Of a stretch of DNA of 64,000 nt, positions 53,101 through 60,113 are shown piece after piece; the stretch's first letter is position 1; every line of letters begins with the position of its first letter. Origin of the DNA: Chionis minor (Eukaryota; Chordata; Aves; Charadriiformes; Chionididae); contig VZSF01005687.1 of NCBI GenBank assembly GCA_013398295.1, positions 315,505 to 379,504 on the forward strand. The letters are read 5' to 3'. The position numbers and the translations under genes are program-made. The notes under the pieces were generated by a model, which searched no databases, had not been told where the DNA came from, and saw only the letters and a list, made by a program, of their open reading frames with translations.

Positions 53101-53395
53101 TAAAGAATTATAATGTTATTAACTTAGCATTAGTGATGAAGTGTAAAAGAGCAGATTTGTAGTTTGAAAACAACCCCCAAACACTCCATTAATGAAACAT
53201 TTAGCTAACACCTTATAGCATTACTAAACTTCTCTTTTTCTGTTAACTGGCTTGATTTTGCATCACGGAGCAGAACTCACCATTGCCGTTATATAGAATC
53301 TGCATAGTTTCAAACTCCAGTGCCGTATACATCGGATCTAAAACTTCACTGTAGTTTGCCATTTCCATGTCTAGTGTTGGTTCCAAGAGCCTCAT
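35001..53395 (-). CDS. HNF4G: HNF4G, hepatocyte nuclear factor 4 gamma (nuclear receptor NR2A2), complete 10-exon coding region
   Basis: HNF4G is a nuclear transcription factor that binds DR1-type sites as a homodimer and carries a fatty acid in its ligand pocket; it works in gut, kidney and liver-type epithelia. Ten GT-AG exons join in phase to 453 codons plus stop. Visible parts: A/B domain about 1-55; zinc finger 1 with Cys 58, 61, 75, 78; P-box CDGCKGFF at 75-82; finger 2 with Cys 94, 100, 110, 113; hinge about 120-165; ligand-binding domain about 170-372, with the LLRAHAGEH motif near 217-225 and AF-2 helix LLQEML at 366-371; F domain 374-453. HNF4G is preferred to HNF4A because of gamma-type segments such as [23 protein letters not shown], the short F domain and the ending KQKPL (human KQKQL). 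Start: two consecutive ATGs at 53398 and 53395. The second aligns with the HNF4A P1 start (MRL...) and has A at -3; use of the first would give 454 residues. No frameshift or internal stop is seen. Confidence 0.96.
35514..35636 (-). CDS. HNF4G: HNF4G coding exon 9 (F domain, first part)
   Basis: It encodes residues 374-414 plus one base, including [20 protein letters not shown] and ending VHTEQI. Acceptor TCTGCAG|GTAC, donor ATTT|GTAAGT. The His/Pro-rich run is the HNF4 F-domain signature. The second half differs most from mammals, consistent with the fast-evolving F domain. Confidence 0.94.
36126..36362 (-). CDS. HNF4G: HNF4G coding exon 8 (ligand-binding domain end and AF-2)
   Basis: It encodes residues 295-373 plus one base. 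The exon contains [37 protein letters not shown] and the AF-2 helix LLQEML, where LXXLL coactivators dock. The acceptor is TTTAAG|ATG and the donor GGAG|GTAAGC. It is the longest HNF4G exon here (237 bp) and nearly invariant relative to mammalian HNF4[11 protein letters not shown] replaces the KLFGMVKIDN expected from the human protein. Confidence 0.97.
36536..36688 (-). CDS. HNF4G: HNF4G coding exon 7 (ligand-binding domain)
   Basis: It encodes residues 244-294 plus one base, from [14 protein letters not shown] to [11 protein letters not shown]. The acceptor is TCTAAG|GAA and the donor CCAG|GTACC, phase 1. The segment [19 protein letters not shown] is the HNF4-type dimer-interface and helix 7-9 region. 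It is separated from exon 8 by only 173 bp. Confidence 0.96.
36689..37674 (-). other. HNF4G intron 6
   Basis: 986 bp, nothing recognised. Introns 7 (36363-36535, 173 bp), 8 (35637-36125, 489 bp) and 9 (35120-35513, 394 bp) are likewise plain. Confidence 0.8.
37675..37762 (-). CDS. HNF4G: HNF4G coding exon 6 (ligand-binding domain)
   Basis: It encodes residues 215-243 plus one base, [20 protein letters not shown] and then MAYKDILLL. The Arg in LLRAHAGEH corresponds to the conserved pocket Arg that contacts the fatty-acid carboxylate in HNF4 structures. The acceptor is TTTGAG|GTT and the donor TTTAG|GTAAAT. Two changes from the mammalian exon are seen: Ala in GAAKRS (mammals Thr) and Ala in SMAYKD (mammals Met). 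Confidence 0.95.
37763..39942 (-). other. HNF4G intron 5
   Basis: 2.2 kb of unique AT-rich sequence; no transposon or RNA gene recognised. Confidence 0.8.
39943..40098 (-). CDS. HNF4G: HNF4G coding exon 5 (ligand-binding domain, helix 1-3 region)
   Basis: It encodes residues 163-214, from ISISSPGAS to CELPLDDQ. Acceptor GTCCAG|ATC, donor CAG|GTATAAG, phase 0 at both ends. The segment [20 protein letters not shown] is the nuclear-receptor signature region of the ligand-binding domain. One visible difference from mammals is Gly in YIPGFCE, where Ala is usual. Confidence 0.97.
40905..41041. repeat. Two abutting heptanucleotide tandem arrays, (GAAGAAA)n then (GGGAAAA)n
   Basis: About 40905-40981 is built from GAAGAAA units with a few shortened copies. 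About 40984-41041 is built from GGGAAAA units. Both share a 7-bp period and purine-only composition on the plus strand. Because 7 is not a multiple of 3, all reading frames stay open, which creates meaningless Phe/Leu/Ser-rich ORFs on the minus strand. Confidence 0.92.
41988..42300 (-). mobile_element. CR1 LINE 3' fragment
   Basis: The plus strand starts TTCATAGAATCATAGACTAG, then CAGGTTGGAAGGGAC, the reverse complement of a CR1 3' end. It continues through the conserved stretch about a first-line block 'GGGGACTCCACCACATCCCTGG' region and 'AATTTCTTTCTTATAATGAC'. The 5' limit is uncertain and similarity fades near 42270-42300. Confidence 0.85.
42700..43624 (-). pseudogene. Decayed partial copy of ZC3H13 (zinc finger CCCH-type 13)
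   Basis: Read on the minus strand across shifting frames, this follows the charged central-to-C-terminal part of ZC3H13, the m6A methyltransferase-complex protein, in order. Segments seen are [123 protein letters not shown] and [10 protein letters not shown]. Human ZC3H13 as I remember it has matching blocks ([47 protein letters not shown]) in the same order. At least four stops or frameshifts break it. The similarity stops exactly after the FSDW codons, where the DNA reads GACTG|GTATAT, like an exon end. It does not run on to the ZC3H13 stop codon or a poly(A) tail. It lies inside HNF4G intron 4 in the same orientation as the host gene. The gene identity is recalled, not searched. Confidence 0.75.
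43626..43690 (+). mobile_element. CR1 LINE 3' tail fragment
   Basis: The sequence GGTTGGACTAAATGATCTTA, then AAGGTCC and the terminal ATTCTATGATTCTGTGAT, is the classic 3' end of an avian CR1. It is only about 65 bp, truncated at the 5' side exactly where the ZC3H13 copy begins. Confidence 0.85.
44770..44876 (-). CDS. HNF4G: HNF4G coding exon 4 (hinge)
   Basis: It encodes residues 127-162, starting [13 protein letters not shown] and ending QAETLSRQ. This is the hinge between the DNA-binding and ligand-binding domains. Acceptor TTCCAG|CTG, donor CAG|GTACTG, phase 0 at the 3' end. The middle of the exon is the least conserved stretch, as expected for a hinge. Confidence 0.95.
44877..48504 (-). 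other. HNF4G intron 3
   Basis: 3.6 kb. An old plus-oriented CR1 fragment occupies about 46765-47243. The rest is AT-rich with no recognisable feature. Confidence 0.8.
46765..47243 (+). mobile_element. Old CR1 LINE 3' fragment in HNF4G intron 3
   Basis: Diverged but recognisable: CAGTGGAGGGCTATGGAGAT, later GAGGGTGGTCAAGAACTGGA, AAGTTGCTGAGAGAGGTTGT, and the tail CTGGACAAGATGACTTCCAG with TGTCCCTTC. The order matches the 3' part of CR1. The octamer tail has degenerated to CTATTCTCTAATTCTAG. Confidence 0.8.
48505..48599 (-). CDS. HNF4G: HNF4G coding exon 3 (zinc finger 2)
   Basis: It encodes residues 96-126 plus one base: [18 protein letters not shown], then [13 protein letters not shown]. 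This supplies three of the four cysteines of finger 2 and the start of the C-terminal extension. The acceptor is GATAG|ATTT and the donor is GAAG|GTAATG. Relative to the mammalian protein as I recall it, the exon has conservative changes (Asn for Ser after the Phe, Ile for Val). Confidence 0.97.
48600..50200 (-). other. HNF4G intron 2
   Basis: 1.6 kb between the two zinc-finger exons. It contains short A- and T-tracts (about 48931-48945 and 49880-49893) and otherwise nothing I can recognise. Confidence 0.8.
50201..50369 (-). CDS. HNF4G: HNF4G coding exon 2 (zinc finger 1)
   Basis: It encodes residues 39-95 and carries the first C4 zinc finger ([14 protein letters not shown], then [12 protein letters not shown]) and the first Cys of finger 2 (YTCR). 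The acceptor is TCTCAG|AC and the donor is CAG|GTATTT. A G from exon 1 completes an Asp codon, and the Arg codon at the 3' end is split. The P-box CDGCKG is the half-site recognition helix typical of the NR2A family. Confidence 0.97.
50370..53280 (-). other. HNF4G intron 1
   Basis: 2.9 kb of AT-rich intron, donor GTGAGT, acceptor TTCTCAG. No transposon, RNA gene or further exon recognised. A short TATATATATA run lies near 51679. Confidence 0.8.
53281..53395 (-). CDS. HNF4G: HNF4G coding exon 1 (A/B domain, P1-type start)
   Basis: It encodes residues 1-38, beginning [12 protein letters not shown] and ending ILYNGN, followed by a donor G|GTGAGT, phase 1. It is collinear residue for residue with the HNF4A P1 first exon, which also encodes 38 residues and ends MGN. 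Downstream in-frame Met codons at 53368 and 53362 could serve as later starts. The first upstream in-frame stop (TGA) is near 53428-53426, so the start lies within this exon. Confidence 0.93.
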
Positions 53396-53460
53396 CATTG
53401 GATGCAAAACCAGTGAAAAAGCTGCTCAAATGCACAACCTTCCCATTCTGTTTCACAGTG

Positions 53461-53488
53461 ATTGATAATCCAAAGTTAACTATAACTG
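53461..53488 (-). promoter_or_regulatory. HNF4G proximal promoter candidate with HNF6/HNF4/HNF1-like motif cluster
   Basis: About 63-91 bp upstream of the start codon, three overlapping liver/gut-type motifs sit side by side. ATTGAT at 53461-53466 is the HNF6/one-cut core. CAAAGTTAA at 53471-53479 is an HNF4-like half. GTTAACTATAAC at 53475-53486 is close to the HNF1 palindrome GTTAATNATTAAC. The HNF4A P1 promoter is known to use HNF1 and HNF6 near its start, so the arrangement fits. No clear TATA box was seen. Function is inferred from motifs only. Confidence 0.45.
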
Positions 53489-56088
53489 TGTGTCACTTAC
53501 GTACTGCAATGGGAGGAGCTGGAAAACTGCTTCTGCATGCTATATTCTACCTGGTGTTTTTTTTCTTTTATGATACAGTGCAACCCTTCTGATAATCTTG
53601 GAATGCTTTATGGAATAACCTTATCAGAAGTTGCACTGGTTCCAGTTCTTGAGTGAACCCAAGGACACACAGGAAGCTTGCTATCTCCTATGCCCTTCTA
53701 CATATTTTGTTGTCAATGTGCTGTACAAATGGTCCTAAACAAACCGCACTGGTTGTTCTGTGTAGACAGAGACTGTAGGTTCATTTGCCATTTTGCTTTC
53801 CCTCTTCAGAACAATGAAGAAGTGTGATACAATTATGAAATATCCTCACACCCAAAACATCCATCATTGTATTTTAAAAGGCAGCCGCAAAACCTCCTGT
53901 TTGTAAAACCATTAGTGTGCTTTGACAGAGCTGGCTGTGTAGGCACGCTTAACTAAGACCTCACGCAACACGAGCTCTGCAGCAAGGCTAGTTTATAGAT
54001 CCCCTCCATCACACACTGTGTCGCTTCCATGGCTCTAGGCAGTGGACCTTGCGCGTTCTCCGAAGGTGGCTTCCTGCACTAACCCTTCTTCAATACAAGA
54101 TGTGATGGCAACATGTTCATTTCGAGCACCATTCAGATGGCTTACCTTCTCTGAAAAAAAGGAATCTCTGGGTAGGTCTGTTGCTCATCAGTTGGTACAC
54201 ATGGCATGTACAAACCCAGTTAAAAACCCTCCTCTAAAGCTGCTTGAATCTGTGCAAAAGACAGCTTCAGGACAGCAAAAGACAGCAACCTGAACAGTTG
54301 CTGTTCAAGTGTTTTTAAACATTGGATAGTGGAACTTCGAATGTTGTTACTTCTCAATAAATTCTTTACAGAAAATGACCCTTGACACTGCTGAACAAAA
54401 GATTAATTAATTAAAGTTTACATATACAGGAAAACTGCCCATTTGATGTCTAATTAACAAGAGCCAGTGACTGTATACACAGCATGGAAATGCTTATTTG
54501 AATGGAAAGAGTGCCTGCAGTTGCTGTTCAGTAAAAGTAGCTGCAAAATGGCACCATAAAACAACTCCTTGATTAAAAAAAAAAAAAAAAGGAAAGAAAG
54601 AAAAGCAATCGATGACGGACATGTTACCTATGAAGAAGGGACATTTACAGGAAAAGACATAGAAAAAAAGCCTTTCAAAATTTATCTTTCTAATTTCCAA
54701 GTCCCCAGCGTTACCCAAGGCACAAATCCTGTCTCCTTGTGGACACACAGATGCAGTCTCAGGCCAATTCTCCCCCTGACTCCAGTGGAGTCCAGTGACA
54801 TAATTATGACAACAGGATTCTTATATAAGTCACTGAGCTATCCCCAAACCAAAGAGCATTTACGATCATGTTACTGCTTGCACAAATTCTTTGCAGATTT
54901 TGGAGGGTCTCCATAGGGTCTGTTCTTTTCAACCTACTGCTATTCTTTTTCCTTTAAACCACTCATCAATTATTATATTCAATGAGATATCAAAAAACTG
55001 CAAAAGTTACTACTTTAAAAGTGGCAAACCTATAATATTCTGCCTTCATATGAATAGCACGTTTATTAACAAACAATGTAACTACAAATACTTCCTAGAC
55101 ATTAGAGAAGACAAATAAAATATGAGAATTTTATTTAAGTTTATAACTGAAATGTTACAATATTTCATGCCTACAATCATGGAAGAAATTCTACTCAGAA
55201 TATCATTTCACAGTACTGGATGCATACAAAGTTCCATTGCCTTTAACCATAGCTAGTATTTTTTTCCCTTTCTTAAAGAAGCATAAAGATTGATGAAAAC
55301 TGTATGTTGACAGCCTATATTTGTTTAGGAAATCACAGCAATTTAATCATGAGATGAAATAATTTTATACTACCCCATGACTCAGTTCAAAGTTTCTTCA
55401 GTAGAAGAATTTGTTGTATTTGCTACAACAATTTTTTGTATTTGTATAGTAACCAGTTACTAGTTACATGACAAATGATTCGTTGCATTAAATATGCTAC
55501 TTAAAGTAATATACAAAGGTTTATATGTTAACTGTATTATCTTTTGTTCCTCAGCGCATATATTTTGATAAGATTTTCTATAAATAATCGCTGGATTTTT
55601 CATACCGTAATTGTATGCTCCAGAAATATAAACATATCTAACTGAGTTTTATTTCAAAACTCCAGTCCCCAAAACATTCTGGCATATGAGTAAATTTAAA
55701 ATAAAGGAATGAATGTAAGATGGAAGATATCATGTACGACATGATCAAATCCTGCTATTCCCTCTGCTGTTAGCAGAACTTCTTCAGTGCTGCCAAAACA
55801 GGTCCCTCAGTGACTACTAAAAAGAGGGAATGAATTGACCCTTCATACTTCTGTCATATAAAAACTCATTTCAATTGATTTTGTAATATGGAAAAATGTA
55901 CAGTACAGGAAAGACATTTTTTATACTATTTTTTTCCTGTTTTGCTAAGGAAACTTCTTACAGTCAAATCTTGCATTTGTAAAAAGCTGCTTTCTGAGAG
56001 ATTTTTGGCATCATGAAGTAAATCATGAGCAATTAATGTATACTAAATGACTACTGTAAAATATTAATATGCTTTCTTTCTGCTGTAG
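53489..56088. other. Region upstream of HNF4G, nothing firm
   Basis: This would hold the 5'UTR start, distal promoter elements and any alternative first exon of HNF4G; I cannot identify one. An A17-type tract lies at about 54574-54590. A piece at 54766-54800 (CTCCCCCTGACTCCAGTGGA) resembles the old palindromic repeat family. Confidence 0.5.
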
Positions 56089-56190
56089 GTGGATCAGAAT
56101 GCAGTCCTGGAATTAGAGCAGTTGAGGAAAGAAGCTAATTTTGAACAGCTTTTGGTCCTGTGTCAGTCCAAGCTTTATAATGTTCAATAG
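56089..56190 (+). other. Terminal-exon-like open frame, possible gene fossil or antisense exon
   Basis: A pyrimidine-rich run ending TTTCTTTCTGCTGTAG looks like a 3' splice acceptor. It is followed directly by 33 open codons (VDQNAVLELEQLRKEANFEQ, then a short tail) and a TAG. A canonical AATAAA occurs about 245 bp after the stop. The block LELEQLRKEANFEQLLV loosely resembles the N-terminal helix of G-protein gamma subunits of the GNG11/GNGT1 group (MEVEQLRKEV), but the similarity is short and may be chance. Upstream exons on the plus strand would overlap HNF4G antisense; none was found. Not enough for a gene call. Confidence 0.2.
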
Positions 56191-56434
56191 GATTCAGACC
56201 CCAACACAGAGATTCCTTTTCATATTGGACACCTGCACTGTTTTTCAAATGCTGAATGACCTTGCATCTTGTTGTATGAGATGTTCTTTCAAATTCTAAG
56301 TCATCTACTAATGACAGTGAAGAAATATTAGCCTTAGGTAAGCAGAAGTTCTCAAATTGTATAATTAGTCAAACTGTGAACTACTCCTTTGAGATAAATT
56401 ATACTGTAAACTTGAGTGAGAAATGATTTTTCAA

Positions 56435-56440
56435 AATAAA
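56435..56440 (+). terminator. Possible poly(A) signal AATAAA
   Basis: AATAAA in the context TTTTCAAAATAAATTTCACAG, about 245 bp after the stop of the small plus-strand open frame. Relevant only if that frame is a real exon. Confidence 0.2.
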
Positions 56441-56741
56441 TTTCACAGTAATTGTGAAGAAAGAGAAAGCTACACAAGAATGGTTTCGTTCATGTGGTTT
56501 TGTTGGGTTTTTTCTTTAAATCTGATGACCTTACAATCACATACAGAAAGCATTCCTATCTTATCTTTAAGACTATTAACTCTGTTAATTGTTCAGCTCT
56601 CCATATTAAATGTAATCATTCTTTCTGATTGTGGTATAAAACAGAACACACGCTAATAAAATCAAGGTTATTTCCATAAAACCTTCCTGAAAATAAAAAC
56701 AAATCTCAAACTAATATCAGTACTGAGAACAGTTTTGGTTT

Positions 56742-56743
<2 letters not shown>

Positions 56744-56774
<31 letters not shown>
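56744..56774 (-). repeat. Homopolymer tract (T31 on plus, A31 on minus)
   Basis: An uninterrupted run of about 31 T on the plus strand. On the minus strand it sits at the 3' end of a long open frame (57292-56717). It could be a retrotransposed poly(A) tail or a simple tract. Confidence 0.9.
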
Positions 56775-56777
<3 letters not shown>

Positions 56778-57289
56778 TAGCAACATGTCCTTTTATCATT
56801 CCAGCTTAGTAAGAAATGTAGGTCTGCAGAAGAAAGTCTTAATTTAAAGGTTTGGGTTTTTTCTTGTTTCCCATGTATTCTGAGTAAGGAAAACAGCTTC
56901 ACAGTATTTCTTGTTTTGCAAGTACAGTGAGCTGTGGTGGACATACTCGGAAGGCATCTTATTTTTGTCAACAAGGTGGCATTTTTATCATCCAGTAGGT
57001 TGATAAAAAACATTTTGATATGTCTCCCCTCCCGTTTGCTGGTACACAGGTGAGACAGGGCATGTAGGGAGTCTATACTAAACACACCTAATGAAACCAT
57101 ACGAGCTGAGCCACAACGTCTCCTTACTACCAAAAACTCAAAGATCTCCCAAGTTAGTTTATTTGCCAAAAGCTTGCTACCCAGGAAATGGTGTGCAAAC
57201 TTCCTAACACCAATGAGGAACCTCATCTTTGGCTTACAAAGACACACGCCCATGCAATACCAGAGACTGGGCGTCCCTCTCCTGTAGCA

Positions 57290-59729
57290 CACCCTCAGCG
57301 GCAGGGAGGACGCTGCCAGTCACGGTCACATCCTCTCTGCTGTCACGCACCCCCATGTATTTCATAAATGGTCCATGAGTAATGACCCAGAAATGTTTAC
57401 CTCTATTCAAAAACATACAAAATGACGTGTTTGACGTTAAAAGATTTGTAACACTGTAGTATTACTTCATTTGATAGAGATCACTGGCCTTTTATTTTTT
57501 TAAATAAAAATGTTAAGGTCGGATCAGATCTAAAAATTAGTGATGATCTAAATGTATATTATCAAACTTCCTAGCATTCTTGGAAAATAAATAAAATAAA
57601 TTTAGGTCCCTAAGACCTAAATACCATGATGGAAACATGGCTACAGTCCTCGACAACTCTAAAACATTACAGCAAGTCTCTTAACATTGTTGTGCCCCCC
57701 TCTCCCTGCCCCTCCCCCCCAAAAAAAGTTCAGAGCCAAACAATGACAAAGTTGCCTTTGAGCTGGTTAATGTTATAGGATTTTTCAGAACAATTTGTGA
57801 ATCATGAGACTAAACATACAGCACAACAACTGATTCCAGTAAGATGAGCAAAGGCACCATCACACATGCACATCTCAATATCAGCTTTACCGAGTAAATT
57901 TACAGCACTTAGATGCTTCTGTGCCTTTTCATTTTGCATCTTCCTTTTGATTTTGTCCTAAAAATACAGCGGTTAAATAAAGCACTAGAAAACTTATTAA
58001 AGCAACCAGAATTGAATAACAGGTTTTCACGGCACACTTATTAGGCAAGGTGGTAAGATTAGCTGCAACAAATCATGCCAGGTGAAACATAAGTACAAAT
58101 CTTTGTGGGAAATCTAGGCTGTTTCCATTACACACATTTTTAGACACTTAGACCACCCCAGGCATTCTGTAAAAATGAGATTCTTGCACATATTGAATCT
58201 GCTTCTTTTTTCATTTGAATTGGTGATTCATTATGTTCAGTTCCACTGTATCGTACAGCAAAACCACATAGCTTTCCTTTATAAGTTATGATGAGGGTTG
58301 TTTTTTCTTTTTTTCATTTTGGCGTAACAGGGAACAGACTGTTATTGCGAGGTCTGAATTGTCTTTATATTTACACTTTTTGGCTTCATAAAATATCTGT
58401 CTTTCAGAACACCAGGCTACAACTTCAACAGCCATGAATATGAATAAACACAGGAGACAAAGAACATGCCTGGCTTCTGACTTTTCAAACACTACAGCCC
58501 CACCTTATTTAGCAAGTTTTTCAAGATGGAAATAATCCCAAAATAGTTATGAATATGTCAATGAGCAGTCTACATCAGAGTTTCAAAGCTGAGTAAGAGA
58601 CTTAATACTCCAAGTTCTATGAAGTGCAATTTACAATTTTAATCTCGCATCGACCAGGGTCTTTGCCCTGTTTGTAACTTGAGGAGAAATATCAAAGGAA
58701 TATGAAAGCTCTAAAATATTTTGAGCCTGAAGAATAGTTGCTGCAGGATAATTTTGAAGATAATTTACACTGGCTGAGGATACAGCCCATTTTCAGATCT
58801 CCCCTTCCTATTCCAAATACCATTCTCTGCAACCTACTCTAAAAGAGTAAATGATTTGTTCCCTTTATATACCACATTTGTATTGAAGGGATATGCTACT
58901 AGCATAGCAGAAGTAATATAATGGTGTCATATGCAAAGGAAGATGTTACATCCACTACTTAAGTTCAAGGTAAACAAAGCTATCTGGTTTATCTGATTTT
59001 ATTTATCACCTACACATACACCAGCAAATGCCTTGGGTAGCATCTCACAAAGTACAAAGCACATTCCAGTCTGTGAACCCTTAGCTGCACTGTCTCTCTA
59101 ACAGAACAGTGTGTTTTGAGGCTGATTCTTGTATTTGCTGCATTCAACCAGAATCTGCACAGATCAAAAATTTTAAGATACCTTCAGCATTTTTCAGATG
59201 TCCTGTGCTACTTTCTGTCAATGGCGTAGTGAAACCAGTGGTGTATGTGTGTATGTGGTGGTCTTGCAACTGCAGTCTCCAGCCCTTCATTACCTACCAG
59301 ATTCAGGAAGATTTTTGCTATTGTTATTATTTCACTTCTTTATTATTCTCATGTTGCAGTGAATTTCTTCAACTAAGGAGAGGTGGATTACACCTATAAT
59401 AACTCTATGACAGCAGCTAATAACTTTAAAACTTTCTTCTGAGATTTCTCAGTCTTCAATTTAGCATAGGACAGCCTTTCACCAAATAATGCTGAAGAGT
59501 ACGAAACAGTCCAGGAAAAGTCATCTCATGGCCAAGACGTCATACATGGACCACTGCATATAGGCCACCATGAAATGTCAACCGGTAGCTGTGCATCTGC
59601 CCTGATCATGAGCAGTGTGTCTGGGTCATGGAAGAGTCAAGGCCATGATGATGCCTGTTGAAGAAGCACATTTCTAAGGGAATATCTAGAGCTAACGGCA
59701 AAATGGAAGCCTCATGACAGTCAGTCAAA
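57290..59729. other. Intergenic, nothing recognised except a G-quadruplex-type tract
   Basis: AT-rich unique sequence. It holds the C-rich tract at 57695-57720, listed separately. Other open frames are short and without motifs. Confidence 0.55.
57695..57720 (-). other. Potential G-quadruplex tract (minus strand)
   Basis: On the minus strand: G-run of 8, A, G4, CA, G3, AGA, G6. This meets the four-run, short-loop G-quadruplex pattern. It lies 4.3 kb upstream of the HNF4G start codon on the HNF4G coding strand. Confidence 0.7.
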
Positions 59730-60113
59730 AAGGAGGCTGAGGCACGACCTTATTGCTGTCTACAGCATCCTGAGGAGGGGAAGACGAGAGGGAGGTGGTG
59801 ATCTCCAGTAGTATCCAGTGACAGAATACATGGGAATCGTTCAAAGCTGTGCCAGGGGAGGCTTAGACAGGACATCAGGAAGAATTTCTTTACCGAGAGG
59901 GTGGTCAAACGCTGGAACAGGCTTCCTAGAGAGGTGGTCAATGCCCCAAGCCTGTCAGTGTTTGAGAGGACATTTGGACACCCAAATGCCAAAGCCCTTA
60001 ATGATATGCTTTAACTTTTGGTCAGCCCTGAAGTGGTCAGACAGCTGGACTAGATGATCACTGTAGGTCCCTTCCAGCTGAAACATTCTAGTCTAGTCTA
60101 GTCTGTTCAGTCA
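59730..60113 (+). mobile_element. CR1 LINE 3' fragment
   Basis: It runs from GGAGGCTGAGGCACGACCTT, TTGCTGTCTACAGCATCCTG through GACATCAGGAAGAATTTCTT and GAACAGGCTTCCTAGAGAGG to GGACTAGATGATCACTGTAG, ending in ATTCTAGTCTAGTCTAGTCTG. The order is that of the CR1 3' region. The terminal repeat is a TAGTC pentamer instead of the usual octamer. Confidence 0.9.
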
